From: MFD04716-140 sp963703125
GTDB lineage: Bacteria; Bacteroidota; Bacteroidia; Flavobacteriales; Flavobacteriaceae
Reading direction: 5' to 3'
NCBI GenBank assembly: GCA_963703125.1
Contig: OY969790.1
Span: 2,976,001 to 3,040,000 of the forward strand
Length of the DNA stretch: 64,000 nt
The translations under genes and the position numbers were made by a program. Positions 36,280 through 47,300 of this stretch are shown in pieces. A model generated the notes under the pieces. The model ran no database searches, had not been told where the DNA came from, and saw only the letters and a list, made by a program, of their open reading frames with translations. Within the stretch, counting starts at the first letter, position 1, and each line of letters begins with the position of its first letter.

Positions 36280-37695
36280 TTAGTCAACAAGTAGTGAATA
36301 GACCTCGTCCACAGAGGTGCTTCCATCTTGAATGAGTTTCAAGGCATTGCTTTTCAACGTGTCAATACGGTTGATTTCAAGATGTTCGTTGATTTCAAGT
36401 TGGTTGTTTTTAATGGATAGGGTTAGATCGTTATTGACCGGTAATATCTCATAAATGGCCTTTCTCCCGTTATATCCCGTATAATGGCAAACGGTACATC
36501 CAACGGCTTCAAAATGGGTTTTCAAGTTCTTTGGGATTTCAAAATTTTCAGGAAAAATGGCGGAATCAAGAGCTGAGGCGGTCTTACACTTTTCACATAA
36601 GAGCCGCACCAATCGTTGGGCAACACTAAGGTTCAAGGTACTCGCTATCAAAAATGAGGGCACCCCCATATCTATCAATCGGGAAACCGTGGCCCAAGCG
36701 GAATTCGTATGGATTGTGGATAAGACCAAATGGCCTGTCAATGCAGCCCTTATGGCCATGTTCGCCGTATTTACATCCCTGATTTCCCCGACCATTACAA
36801 TGTCCGGATCTTGTCGTAGAAATGTTCTTAAAGTACTTGCGAAATCCAGGCCAATGTTTTCCTTTAGCTGTACTTGGTTTATGCCCTCCAAAGTGTACTC
36901 AATGGGATCCTCAACGGTCAAAATATTTGTTTCCCCACTGTTCAAATGCTTTAACGTGGCGTACAGGGTTGTGGTCTTTCCGGATCCCGTACGACCTGAA
37001 ATTAGGACAATGCCATTAGGCTTTCTGATACCTTCTTTAAACCGGCCCAGTTCCTTTTCATTGAAACCTAGGGTTTCCAGATCGAATGTTCCGGTATCTT
37101 TGCCCAATAGCCGCAATACCAATTTTTCCCCGTGTAACGTAGGGAGCGATGAAACCCTTATATCGAATTCATCCCCATTGGCATTTATGCTGATCCTACC
37201 ATCTTGGGGCAATCGTTTTTCCGAAATATCAAGATCGGCCTTGATCTTGATTTTATTGATGATGGTTGGATAATCGGCCAAAGGGATGCTAAATTGTTCA
37301 ATCAATTTCCCATCCAACCGGAAGCGGACCCTACATCGTTTTTCATAGGGCTCAAAGTGAATGTCGCTCGCGCCAGTGCCCTTTGCATCGATCAATATTT
37401 TTTCGAGAAAATCGGCCGTATAGGATAAATTGTTCCCTGCAGGGGATTTACGCTGCCGGTAATTGGTCGAGAGGTACTTTTGCAGCTCTTCACTTTCACA
37501 TTTTTCAAGGACGACGGGGGTATCCAGGACAATCTTCAATTCGGCCAATAGGTTTTCTAGGGAATCATGGTCCGTTTTCAGGATAATGCTACCCTGTCCC
37601 ATCTCCGCAATAGGTACTATTCGATAGTGGAATGCTTGCTCAGCGGTGATTTTCTGTTGCAGTATTCGTGGAATATTGAAAGTTTTGACGTCCAT
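36280..37695 (-). CDS. gspE: Secretion/pilus assembly ATPase GspE (PulE/PilB family)
   Basis: 471 aa. Walker A ISGRTGSGKTTT lies near residue 236, followed by the Asp box LTVEDPIEY, Walker B DPDIVMVGEIRD and the His box LTGHLVLSTIHTN. A C-terminal zinc site has two CxxC pairs (LCEKC near 366, GCTVC near 400). The N-terminal domain is shorter than in full GspE. It powers pseudopilus assembly from the cytoplasm through GspF and GspL. It lies 2 bases from the prepilin peptidase gene. Confidence 0.94.
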   Translation of the reverse strand: MDVKTFNIPRILQQKITAEQAFHYRIVPIAEMGQGSIILKTDHDSLENLLAELKIVLDTPVVLEKCESEELQKYLSTNYRQRKSPAGNNLSYTADFLEKILIDAKGTGASDIHFEPYEKRCRVRFRLDGKLIEQFSIPLADYPTIINKIKIKADLDISEKRLPQDGRISINANGDEFDIRVSSLPTLHGEKLVLRLLGKDTGTFDLETLGFNEKELGRFKEGIRKPNGIVLISGRTGSGKTTTLYATLKHLNSGETNILTVEDPIEYTLEGINQVQLKENIGLDFASTLRTFLRQDPDIVMVGEIRDVNTANMAIRAALTGHLVLSTIHTNSAWATVSRLIDMGVPSFLIASTLNLSVAQRLVRLLCEKCKTASALDSAIFPENFEIPKNLKTHFEAVGCTVCHYTGYNGRKAIYEILPVNNDLTLSIKNNQLEINEHLEINRIDTLKSNALKLIQDGSTSVDEVYSLLVD

Positions 37696-37697
37696 TG

Positions 37698-38180
37698 TTA
37701 TCTAAGAAATAAAGAAGGTGAATTGGGCAGGAAACCAAGAACCGTAACCCCGATGAGAAAAAGGCCCATAAATCCTGCTAGCGGTATCGTATCGGTTCTG
37801 CGAATGGATTTTATCATTAGATGCATGAAAAGTGAAAACAATATGGATGTTACGAACAAATAAACGAACGTAAAGGTCGGGAAGCCTAAAGCGAACATGT
37901 AAAAAAAGAGCAGATCACCAAGCCCCATACTTACATTCAAGAATTGTTTATGGGCAATGTATTTTGTATACATGAATAAAATTGTAATAATTGTACTAAC
38001 GAGTAAGATGTTTGCAACAGATCCCACAAAAAACAATTTAGGAGAACTGTGTGCAAAATGAATCAATCCCATTAAGATGCCCATTATTGGGAACAATATC
38101 CAGGTTACGGACCTTTGTTTTAAATCTTGGTAGGCGATCATTCCAAGAATCGAAACCAGTAAGATGGTCATAAATATCAT
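37698..38180 (-). CDS. Prepilin peptidase (A24 type, catalytic domain only)
   Basis: 160 aa with about six membrane helices. The two catalytic Asp are visible: AYQDLKQRSV in the first loop and MGLGDLLFFY (the GxGD motif). The N-terminal cysteine/methyltransferase domain of full-length PilD is missing, so it may cleave leaders without methylating the mature N terminus. It overlaps the pseudopilin stop by one base, so the enzyme is encoded next to its substrate. Confidence 0.85.
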   Translation of the reverse strand: MIFMTILLVSILGMIAYQDLKQRSVTWILFPIMGILMGLIHFAHSSPKLFFVGSVANILLVSTIITILFMYTKYIAHKQFLNVSMGLGDLLFFYMFALGFPTFTFVYLFVTSILFSLFMHLMIKSIRRTDTIPLAGFMGLFLIGVTVLGFLPNSPSLFLR

Positions 38181-38593
38181 TAGTCCTTTACGGTTTGTTT
38201 TGGATTTCCATTTTCATCTATTTCCCACACATTTAAAATTCCATCACCGTCAAAATCGGTCACCGCTTCCGCCCTTGCTTTAAAGGTTGTATTGGTTGCA
38301 CTGATGATTTCGTAACGATAGTTGGCGGTCCCATTTTCCTTTACCGTTTTTGGTGGAAAGAAATCAAGTTCGTTAAAGTCCGCAGTAAACTTGCTGTACA
38401 TATAATTGTAGGTGGTCTGGGCGTTGTAAAGAGCCTTCAATTGCGTTTGTGCCTCTAGGCTTTTCGCCTTGGTGATTAAGGGCATCAGGTTGGGGAGCGC
38501 CAGGAGAAGCAGTATGCCGATGATGGCCAGTACAATAAGGGTTTCCTGTAAGTTGAAAGCGGGTATTTTTTTGTTTAAAATGGCATTTTTCAT
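38180..38593 (-). CDS. Major-type pseudopilin (GspG-like)
   Basis: 137 aa from the ATG at 38593. The frame is open to an ATG at 38755, which would add an unlikely 54-residue hydrophobic extension. Leader MKNAILNKKIPA, then the mature start FNLQETLIVLAIIGILLLLA with Glu at +5 and a long hydrophobic helix. The residue at -1 is Ala instead of Gly. The C-terminal domain has YNAQTTYNYMYSKFTADFNE and a calcium-loop-like DFDGDGILNVWEID, as in GspG. It is first in the minus-strand operon. Confidence 0.85.
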   Translation of the reverse strand: MKNAILNKKIPAFNLQETLIVLAIIGILLLLALPNLMPLITKAKSLEAQTQLKALYNAQTTYNYMYSKFTADFNELDFFPPKTVKENGTANYRYEIISATNTTFKARAEAVTDFDGDGILNVWEIDENGNPKQTVKD

Positions 38594-39033
38594 TGAGAAT
38601 GTAGGTTCAAATTCGGTAAGGCTATAACTGAAAAATAGAAGTATTAGTATATAGAATAGAAAGAATATATAATAATATTTGTAAGAATTGTATTTCATCG
38701 AAAAATCAAATAAAAGTTTTTTTAAACAAAATATTTTATAGTATTTAGCCAGCATAATCTTTTAAAAATGTAGTAAAAAGATTATTAAAATTATCCCAAA
38801 CCAAACCTACTTTATGACTTTGAAACAGCACCGTTCCCTGAAAGGGCCCTTGACTTTTTTTCCCTTTAGGGAATTTTTAACGGCCCCATGCCCCCAGCCT
38901 TTATTAGATCCAAGTCTTCTTACTAAGCCCCCCTTATAAGAATCTTGCATGCTTCCGTGCAAATTGGGAAATCCCAAGACTTCACGGTTAGATACTCGTT
39001 CGTTGATTTAATTTAACTTAATATACTTTTGAA
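38594..39033. other. Divergent intergenic region between the pseudopilin operon and the fibre genes
   Basis: Very AT-rich near the pseudopilin. A minus-strand TAGGTTTG box occurs at 38802-38809, without a well spaced TTG. A small palindrome, TTCCCT-TT-AGGGAA, lies near 38865 between T runs. On the plus strand TACTTTTG (39024-39031) with TTG at 39003-39005 resembles a promoter but ends only 2 bases before the ATG at 39034. No gene recognised. Confidence 0.4.
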
Positions 39034-39555
39034 ATGTCACAGAAAATTTTGTCCTTAACGGCACTCGTAATCATTTTTTGGGTTTCAATTTCCTATGGAA
39101 GCGAACCCTATCCCAATAGCAATTTATCGCCCTATGATCGTACGGCACCCTCAACTCCGACAAATCTGGCTGTTAATGGGAACATCCACACCAAGGAGGT
39201 AAAAGTTGACTTTACAGGTTGGGCAGATTATGCGTTCAAAAATGACTATCAACTCCCTATTTTGGCCGAAGTGGAAACCCATATCAAGGAAAAAGGACAT
39301 CTAATCAATATCCCTTCTGCTGCGGAAGTTGAAGCCAATGGTATTCAACTTGGTGAGATGAACAAACTGTTGCTAGAAAAGATTGAGGAGCTGACTCTTT
39401 ATATTTTGGGTCAACCTACTGAAATAGAAAGATTAAAGACAATGGAGTTAGATAATTTTACCTTCAAGAAAGGATTAGAAATTACCGAAGAAAGAATAGC
39501 AAATATTGAAAATATTTTAATGAAAAAATCGAAAAATGAAGCTGCTAAAAAATAA
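39034..39555 (+). CDS. Tail-fibre-like protein, short form 1
   Basis: 173 aa with a signal peptide (MSQKILSLTALVIIFWVSIS). A short Pro/Ser-rich stretch leads straight into the shared C-terminal module: LAVNGNIHTKEVKVD, GWADYAFKNDYQLPILAEVE, HIKEKGHLINIPSAAEV and EMNKLLLEKIEELTLYIL, then a coiled coil. The same module ends the next two proteins. This one has almost no N-terminal domain, so it may be a shortened copy. In flavobacteria such modules end large tail-fibre-like or adhesin proteins. It overlaps the next gene by 20 bases. Confidence 0.75.
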   Translation: MSQKILSLTALVIIFWVSISYGSEPYPNSNLSPYDRTAPSTPTNLAVNGNIHTKEVKVDFTGWADYAFKNDYQLPILAEVETHIKEKGHLINIPSAAEVEANGIQLGEMNKLLLEKIEELTLYILGQPTEIERLKTMELDNFTFKKGLEITEERIANIENILMKKSKNEAAKK

Positions 39556-40231
39556 AACAAATCTGACTTTATTGTTGCTCCTTATCTTGGTTTTTAAGAT
39601 AAAAGCACAAACGAACACATTTCCTGCAAGTGGCAATGTTGGTATTGGGACTGTTAATCCTACAGAAAAGCTAGAAATTGAAGGAGGAAGTGCTAACACT
39701 TTTTTAAAGCTACATGTTTCCAGTGGAATCGAGAAGGTTGGAATCAAAATGTTGGGGGGTTCCTCGGGTGTTTGGGACTTATTCCATAACAACACCAATA
39801 ATTCACTCAATATAGCCGAAGATGGCACGGATCACTTTATTGTGACTTCCGGAGGTAATATAGGTATGGGTATAGCAAATCCCGGGTCCTATAAACTCGC
39901 GGTCAATGGCACCATACATTCCAAGGAGGTTAAGGTAGATTTAATCGGCTGGGCAGATTATGTTTTTAAAGAAGGTTATTCACTGCCCACTTTAGAAGAG
40001 GTCGAAAATCATATCAAGGAAAAAGGGCATCTGATCAATTTACCCTCTGCCGCCGAAGTCGAGGCCAATGGCGTTCAACTGGGCGAGATGAACAAACTGC
40101 TCTTGGAAAAAATTGAGGAGTTGACATTGTACATCATACAGCAGGAGAAAGAACTACAACAACAAGCGGCACAATTGAATGCTCTAAAAAAGTTGGAACA
40201 AAGAGTGGATCGACTAGAAGATTTAGACTAA
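39536..40231 (+). CDS. Tail-fibre-like protein 2
   Basis: 231 aa with a signal peptide (MKLLKNKTNLTLLLLLILVF). The N-terminal part has the fibre-repeat pattern GNVGIGTVNPTEKLEIEGGS and GGNIGMGIANPGSYKLAVNG. The shared module follows (IHSKEVKVDLIGWADYVFKE, GYSLPTLEEVE, HIKEKGHLINLPSAAEV, EMNKLLLEKIEELTLYI), and the protein ends in a Gln-rich coiled coil likely to form trimers. Secreted; partner unknown. Confidence 0.82.
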   Translation: MKLLKNKTNLTLLLLLILVFKIKAQTNTFPASGNVGIGTVNPTEKLEIEGGSANTFLKLHVSSGIEKVGIKMLGGSSGVWDLFHNNTNNSLNIAEDGTDHFIVTSGGNIGMGIANPGSYKLAVNGTIHSKEVKVDLIGWADYVFKEGYSLPTLEEVENHIKEKGHLINLPSAAEVEANGVQLGEMNKLLLEKIEELTLYIIQQEKELQQQAAQLNALKKLEQRVDRLEDLD

Positions 40232-40242
40232 AAATAACAGAT

Positions 40243-41358
40243 ATGAAACAAGTATTTATTTATTTATTGCTTTTTTGCGGTACTCAGACATGGGCACAAC
40301 AAAACCTATTAGACACTTCTACGTGGACCTTGGGCAACGGTTCGGTTTCTGGATTTAACAAATACGGCAGCGATTCTGAAAACATCAGGGAATTGGGGAC
40401 AGATCCCTATGGAGATCAGTCCATTTTATGGAAAGGATTACCAGATGGTTCCACAAATACTGCCGAAGGGGGATGGTCTACGCCCAATATACCCATTGAC
40501 CATACGAAAACCTATCGTTTTACGGTATGGGTAAAAAAGAGTAATTCCTTTGATGGAGCGGTAATTTTTAAATCGTATATGTACGATACCAACTCTGCCC
40601 ATTCAGGATCCACATTGAATGGTACAATTTCTTCCAATCCAATATTTGAGTCTGATGATCTACCAGAGTTGAACAAATGGTATTTATATGTTGGTTTTAT
40701 ACATGCCAGCAACTATACAGAGACTGTAAGTATCGGAGGTGTATATGATCCCTTGACCGGAACGAACGTGCTCGCCTCCACCGACTACAAGTTCACGACG
40801 TCGGCCGTATCCATTTCCCAAAATACAAGTCTTTATGGCAGTGGCAATGCCATGGACTCCGTCTACTTCTTTGCACCGACAATTTATGAGGTAAATGGGC
40901 AAGAATCTACCATTGCCGAGCTTCTGAACCCTAACGGGAATTCTGGCGGTGGGGGCGGCAGCGTTTGGAACACCAATGGAAATGATATTAATTATACTGA
41001 TGGCAATGTTGGTATTGGCACATCAAATCCCGGCACCTACAAACTGGCGGTCAACGGGAACATCCACACCAAGGAGGTAAAAGTGGACCTAATCGGCTGG
41101 GCGGATTATGTCTTTAAAGAAGGTTATCCGCTCCCCACTTTAGAAGAGGTCGAAAATCATATCAAGGAAAAAGGTCATCTGATCAATATTCCATCGGCTG
41201 CCGAAGTCAGGGCCAATGGCATTCAACTGGGCGAGATGAACAAGCTGCTCTTGGAAAAAATTGAGGAGTTGACGCTGTATATTCTGGAACAGGATAAAAA
41301 TCAGAAGCAACTGGAGGAAAGAATCGACCAGTTGGAACATAATCAAGACAATAAGTAA
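40243..41358 (+). CDS. Tail-fibre-like protein 3 with carbohydrate-binding-like domain
   Basis: 371 aa with a signal peptide (MKQVFIYLLLFCGTQTWA). Residues about 20-215 form a beta-sandwich resembling carbohydrate-binding modules (TYRFTVWVKKSNSFDGAVIF, WYLYVGFIHASNYTETVSIG). The fibre motif GNVGIGTSNPGTYKLAVNGN and the shared module follow (IHTKEVKVDLIGWADYVFKE, HIKEKGHLINIPSAAEV), with a C-terminal coiled coil. The binding domain suggests adhesion to a surface glycan (inference). It is 28 bases upstream of the YD-repeat gene. Confidence 0.82.
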   Translation: MKQVFIYLLLFCGTQTWAQQNLLDTSTWTLGNGSVSGFNKYGSDSENIRELGTDPYGDQSILWKGLPDGSTNTAEGGWSTPNIPIDHTKTYRFTVWVKKSNSFDGAVIFKSYMYDTNSAHSGSTLNGTISSNPIFESDDLPELNKWYLYVGFIHASNYTETVSIGGVYDPLTGTNVLASTDYKFTTSAVSISQNTSLYGSGNAMDSVYFFAPTIYEVNGQESTIAELLNPNGNSGGGGGSVWNTNGNDINYTDGNVGIGTSNPGTYKLAVNGNIHTKEVKVDLIGWADYVFKEGYPLPTLEEVENHIKEKGHLINIPSAAEVRANGIQLGEMNKLLLEKIEELTLYILEQDKNQKQLEERIDQLEHNQDNK

Positions 41359-41385
41359 AACAACAGGAATAAAGAATCAATCGTC

Positions 41386-44331
41386 ATGAACTACAATCAT
41401 ATAGTTATGAATAATTTAAAACATTTACTTTTTCTGGTTTTTGCATGCAATATATCAATAGCTCAAGAGCAACAAGTAATACTGCCATCACCGGAGACCT
41501 CAGCATTATTTCGATATCAAGATTACCCTATGGATTATTCTACGGGATTGCCCCAGATTTCGATTCCACTCTTCGAAATCCAAAATGGTAGTTTAAAAGT
41601 ACCAATCAGTATAAGCTATCACGCTTCTGGCTGTAGGGTTTCAGAGGTAGATGGCCCGATTGCAGTAGGTTGGAGTCTGAGTGTAGGAGGAATGATTTCT
41701 AGAACAATCAATGGGTCATCTGATTTTGAAGAATTCCCTTTTCCTTCTCCTTTTAGTACCAACCTTACCAATAGCAATAATCTCGCAACATTAGAACGAA
41801 TAATGCATTATGACAGCCCGTGGTCCGCGCCAGGTCAATGGTTGGATTCTGAGTATGATATATTTTCGTTCTCCTTCGGAGATCATAGTGGTAAATTTCT
41901 TTTCAAAGACGAAGACGGCGAAAAAACACCGATTTTATTACCATACAAACCTTTAACGATAATCCCAATAACTAATCCAATTGAGTTGGACAGGTTAAAA
42001 ATCACGGATTTAAATGGTGATAATTATACCTTTTCGGGAACAGAATCCAGCAATGCTGGAAAAACTGGGTATACTCTAAGCCAAATAGTATCCGCCAGCC
42101 TTAAGGACACTATCAATTATTCCTACTCCTCCACTCCACAATACAGAAGACATATTGGCCAAAGTATTGTTGTAGAGGATCAATGGGACTCAGGCTTTGG
42201 TCAGGGAGCGAACATTTCTACCACAAATCTACATGATAATTCCGATTATTATAGTGTTTCTCGTCTTATGGAAATCGATTTTGAGCAAGGTAAACTTGAG
42301 TTTGTTTTAATAGGAGGAGCGGGACCCGACAATGATCTAATAGATTTTATACAACTTAAGGACCGAAATGGAAACTTGTTAAAGAAAATTAAGTTTATTA
42401 GGAGTTCATTACACTCCATATCAATTTTAAACTTTTCTACACATAAATTAAATGGAATTGAAATTCAAGACAAGTACAACAATACTATCGAAAATTATTC
42501 ATTTGATTACTATTCTACTGTCTATTCGGGAAATGGAGATGGCAATGGAATTATAGATCCTAGGTATATAGATTTTTGGGGGTACTATAATGCTTCTGGA
42601 AAGACTGAGATGATATATCATCCAGATGTCACTATTCAAGGCACAACTGTTTCAAGCCCAACCACTCAGACAATAGGGACTTCTCAAGTGAATAGAAATC
42701 CCAATTTGATGGCCCTTAAAAGCGGAGTTCTAAGAAAAATAACCTTCCCAACAGGAGGCCATTCTGAATTTATTTTTGAAACAAACAAGTACTATAGCTT
42801 AGTTGAAAATCAGAAAAAAGATGGACCTGGATTAAGGGTTAAAGAAATAATTACTTCCGATGCCATTGGAAACACCTACAAAAGAACCTACAAATATGGG
42901 GTCGGCGAAATCGATTATGGATATATTGATATGGAACCGACCCTAGATAAAATGATGGAGACAGTCCGTTATAAATATTATCCGCAAAGCGCCGACCATC
43001 GGGAAAGAACATTTTATTCCGGTTTCGTACCTAGCCTAGAAGAGCTTTCCTCTCGTCCTGTCATTTATGGAGAGGTAACGGAATATAAGGGAAATTCTAC
43101 AAATAATGAGGGTAAGACCGTTTATGAATACGATAATTATCAATGGGGATTAGCGGGCCTTGGTTCGGGTCAAGATGGTCTAAATAGATGGCACATTTCC
43201 AATTATAAATTTTGGGATAAACCAGAGTTAAGTTTTACAACTGACTATGAATCCATCAAGGATATCAACGGGGTTGTAACATCTTATGAGGAAAGAAGGA
43301 AGCTTACCAATATATTTAACACAATAACGAACTATTCTGAAGATATAATTGGTTTACACGTACAGCGGAGATATAGAGTTCCGCAAACGGGCCTTATTCA
43401 AGGAACTCAATACACGTTTGGCGAAGAGGCTGCTATAGGTTTGGAAAATCTGGAAATATATGCTATAGGCGAATATAGAATTCCAATCGGCACCAAAAAT
43501 CTAACAACTACCACGGAAAAGCTATCCAATGATGACGGAAGTACCATTACCACAAGCACCTCTTATGGCTATAACACTCAAAATCTCATTTCAGAGGTAA
43601 ATACAATCACATCAAAAGTAGATGGAACTACCTTAGAAAACAAAATTCTAAAAAAGGAGATTACATATCCTTTTGATTATAACATTTCTGTATTGAACCA
43701 AATGACCAACTTAAATATGATTAACTACAAAGTTGGAGAAAAAAATTATTTAGATGGAGCATTGCTTAACCAGTCCATTACTGATTATAAAGATTGGGAC
43801 AATGATCCGATAGAATACAACTTTTTGCCCGAATATATCAAGAATACCAAGAGTAACGGTGTGTTAGAGCCTAGAGTCGTATTTCATGGGTATGATGCCA
43901 AAGGAAATCCAAAGGAAATATCAACAAACGAAGGCCCACATGTTTACTATATTTGGGGATACCATGATACCCGGCCTATAGCCAAAATCGATAATTTTAC
44001 CCAATCCCAGGCCAATGGTATACAGTCATTGATCAACGCCGCCATAACGGCTTCCGATTTGGATATTGATAACTGTAAAGACTCGAACTGCAAAGAACAA
44101 GAGTTAAGGGATGCCTTGGCACTAGTACAAAATAATGGAGCGCTGAATAGTGCCCAAATGACTTATTTCACCTATGACCCTCTAATTGGAGCAACAAGTG
44201 TAACTGATGCTCGGGGCAATACCATCTACTTTATATACGATTCATTCAATCGCCTCAAAGAGGTAAGGGACTCTACTGGTAACATAATCAATGATTACGA
44301 ATATAATTATAAGCAACCCATTTCCAACTAG
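41386..44331 (+). CDS. YD-repeat protein, N-terminal RHS partner
   Basis: 981 aa; the ATG at 41407 (MNNLKHLLFLVFACNISIA) gives the better signal peptide. The N-terminal part PMDYSTGLPQISIPLFEIQN, LKVPISISYHASGCRVSEVD and VGWSLSVGGMISRTI is the SpvB/TcB-like opening common in Bacteroidetes RHS proteins. YD-type repeats appear near the end (FTYDPLIGATSVTDARGNTI, FIYDSFNRLKEVRDSTG). It has no RHS core or toxin end and is followed after 33 bases by the large RHS protein. The two may form one shell, as TcB and TcC do. This is an inference. Confidence 0.82.
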   Translation: MNYNHIVMNNLKHLLFLVFACNISIAQEQQVILPSPETSALFRYQDYPMDYSTGLPQISIPLFEIQNGSLKVPISISYHASGCRVSEVDGPIAVGWSLSVGGMISRTINGSSDFEEFPFPSPFSTNLTNSNNLATLERIMHYDSPWSAPGQWLDSEYDIFSFSFGDHSGKFLFKDEDGEKTPILLPYKPLTIIPITNPIELDRLKITDLNGDNYTFSGTESSNAGKTGYTLSQIVSASLKDTINYSYSSTPQYRRHIGQSIVVEDQWDSGFGQGANISTTNLHDNSDYYSVSRLMEIDFEQGKLEFVLIGGAGPDNDLIDFIQLKDRNGNLLKKIKFIRSSLHSISILNFSTHKLNGIEIQDKYNNTIENYSFDYYSTVYSGNGDGNGIIDPRYIDFWGYYNASGKTEMIYHPDVTIQGTTVSSPTTQTIGTSQVNRNPNLMALKSGVLRKITFPTGGHSEFIFETNKYYSLVENQKKDGPGLRVKEIITSDAIGNTYKRTYKYGVGEIDYGYIDMEPTLDKMMETVRYKYYPQSADHRERTFYSGFVPSLEELSSRPVIYGEVTEYKGNSTNNEGKTVYEYDNYQWGLAGLGSGQDGLNRWHISNYKFWDKPELSFTTDYESIKDINGVVTSYEERRKLTNIFNTITNYSEDIIGLHVQRRYRVPQTGLIQGTQYTFGEEAAIGLENLEIYAIGEYRIPIGTKNLTTTTEKLSNDDGSTITTSTSYGYNTQNLISEVNTITSKVDGTTLENKILKKEITYPFDYNISVLNQMTNLNMINYKVGEKNYLDGALLNQSITDYKDWDNDPIEYNFLPEYIKNTKSNGVLEPRVVFHGYDAKGNPKEISTNEGPHVYYIWGYHDTRPIAKIDNFTQSQANGIQSLINAAITASDLDIDNCKDSNCKEQELRDALALVQNNGALNSAQMTYFTYDPLIGATSVTDARGNTIYFIYDSFNRLKEVRDSTGNIINDYEYNYKQPISN

Positions 44332-44364
44332 AAGCAATATACAGGCCTACAAAATATTCTACAA

Positions 44365-47300
44365 ATGAAAAACATAGATAAAAGCCAGTGGCGCAGGAGT
44401 CTTACGATTCTATCAATATTCCTTATCTTATCCGGTATCAATGGAGTCTCGGCACAACAGCTTAGCGGACCTACCAATGTTCAAACAGGTATTGCATATA
44501 CTTATCAAATTCAGTATAACCCTGTGATTAATCCAAGTTGGACGGCTACAGGGGGAACTATTTCCGGTACACCAACTTCTTCGGCATCAATTACTTGGAA
44601 CCAGACCGGATCTCGTTTCGTTAGGGTTAGTTTTAGCAACGGAAGCACCTCTTATAATTTGGAGCTAGCGGTAACAGTAACGAACCCGCCTCCAGCTGCA
44701 CCTAGTAACCCCACAATATCTCTAAATGGCTGTGGACAGGCAACACTTCAACGCGTTGGCACCCCCCCCTCAGGGGTAACGTGGTACTGGCAAGGGAAAA
44801 CTTCTAGCGAATTTTTTATAACCAAAGGTTCGGGCAGTACATTCAATGCCAACGAAGGCAGCGGTACCTATTATATAAAGGCAAGAAAAAGTACTGGGGA
44901 GTGGAGTATCAATTCTGGATCGGTAAGCGTAACCATCGCTCAACTGACCGGAGGAACAATCAATACGGCAGCACCCACTATCTGTTATGGCGGAACTCCT
45001 TCCAGTCTAACTAGCAGTGCTCCTGCCGGTGGTACGGGAGGAAGTTATTCCTATCAATGGCAATACGCTAGTTTTGGAAGTGGTACATGGGTAGATATCC
45101 CTGGTGCACAAGCGGAAGGCTATAGCCCTCAAGGTACGCTTACGGCTTCTAGGTCATACAGGCGCAAGGTAACCTGTTCAACCCAAACACAGTATTCCAA
45201 CACCGTAGACGTAACTGTGCATCCGCAGGTCCTTACGCCGAATGTTACTAGCGGCCAGCGATGCGGTAACGGCACAGTTCAGCTCAGTGCGGTACCTGGT
45301 AGTAATGCGAACCAGATACGCTGGTACAATGTATCAACGGGTGGAACGAAAATAACAACTGGAGTTAGCGGGAATACCTTAAGTTTTACTACCCCCGCCC
45401 TATCTGTGACAACAACCTATTATGCTGAGAGCTATGATAGTAATTCGGGATGCTTCTCTAGTACGCGTATCCCTGTCCAAGCTTCAATAAACCCTGTACC
45501 TGGTCTAGCTACGGCTAGTAATCCTGATCCTAAGTGCGGGCCTAGCGCATTTACGTTTACGGCTACCCCAGGGACAAATAGTAATAGTATTAAATGGTAT
45601 ACGGCTCAAAGTGGAGGTACTTTGAAGTACACTGGCGCAAACTATTCAACACCAACGGCACTACCAGTTGGAAACACCACTTATTATGCTGCTTCTTATA
45701 ATACAACAACCCTATGCGAGGACAGTCAGCGCGTAGCCGTTACGGCAATTGTATATGCAAGTCCGCCACCTACCCCTATAATCGAGCAAATTACCTTACC
45801 AAATTGCTCAGAACCCAATGGAAGCTTTATTATATCGAATTACAATGGATCATTATATACGTATGACATAAGCCCTTCAACGGGTGTTAGCCTACAAGGT
45901 GCCCTGGTAAGTGCACCAAGTGCAGTCTATTCCATAAAGGCGATTTCTATTAGCGGAAGTTGCGAAAGTAATATTGAAACTGTAAACCTTAATGGATTTG
46001 ATGGACCAAGTGCCCCTCCAGAACCTATTCTAATCAATTCGGTAGATCCTGCTTGCGTCAATGCCAAAGGTAGTTTTGAAATCCAAAATTACAGCTCAGG
46101 AAACATCTATACCATAAGTCCATCCGTAGGAGTTCTTGGTCCTGATGCGAATGGAATAGTAGTTGCACCAGCGAACACCTACTCAGTAACAAGCAGGTTA
46201 GCAAATACGAGTTGTATCTCATCTGCGGATACCATAACAATTAATGGGGTAACCATTCCTTGCGGAAGCGCACAGTGCAGTATAGAGGAAACAACTGTGG
46301 ATACTCTCTATTTTGGACCGAATGCGCAAAATATTCCATGGACAGTAGTTGGCAATACTGAATGTGACCTGCAAATAACCCAAAAACCGAATTGGATTGT
46401 TCAGGCCAATGTACAACTTGACAATAGGAACGTTAATTTTATTTCAGAAGCCAACACTCTTGGCGATATGGAGGACATCATTTTGGTACAACAACTAGGT
46501 GGCCAGTCAAAAACCATTACAGTTTTTCGCGGACATGGCCCAAACTATCCTGGAAACCCTGATGCCCCGATTATAGATTTAAACGATTGTAGTCAAAAAA
46601 CATTAAACGCATCACCTAACCGACCAAGTGATGAAGCATGGTTTTGGCAAGGGAAGAATGATCAGAGCATGAGTGAGTCCCTCCCCGCAACGGAACCCTA
46701 TACAGTAGATGAGGCAGATGGCGACGGTTTTTATTATATACGGGCCAAGAAAAACGGGAATTGGAGTACGAAGGCCACAGGTGTCTATGTGACCATAAAA
46801 GCCATACCCGAAGTACCAACTTTAGTTATAATGCAGCCTTCATGCTTGACTGAATTAGGAACGATTACGGTGACCAATTTAATTCCGGGTAATCAAGTTA
46901 GTTTCAACAATGGGGGAACCTTTGAGAATCCAGGATTATTCTCAAAGTCAGGTTTTGATGCAGGGAACCACACTGTAATCGTACGCAACAGTGATGGTTG
47001 TGAATCTCAAGGCACCATTGCGGTTGTCAACCAAGCTCCATTAAATGATTGTGGTGGAGTATCATATTTGGGGCATAACTACATCTACACCCGCACCTAC
47101 CAAAAAAGTGCTAGTGAAATGATTTCGGAAGAGTCATTAGATCAAAATAATTTTGATTTTTTTACAGAATCAGGGGGCGTGGTACAACAAATCACCTATT
47201 TTGATGGTCTTGGGCGACCGTTACAGCAAATTGGAATAGACCAATCTCCCTCTAGCAATGACATTGTGACCCATATCGGGTACGATGATTATGGCCGGAT

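Noticed and set aside
39003..39031. TTG-N18-TACTTTTG promoter-like match before the first fibre gene
   Set aside because: It ends 2 bases before the ATG, so transcription would start at or inside the start codon. It is kept only as a note.
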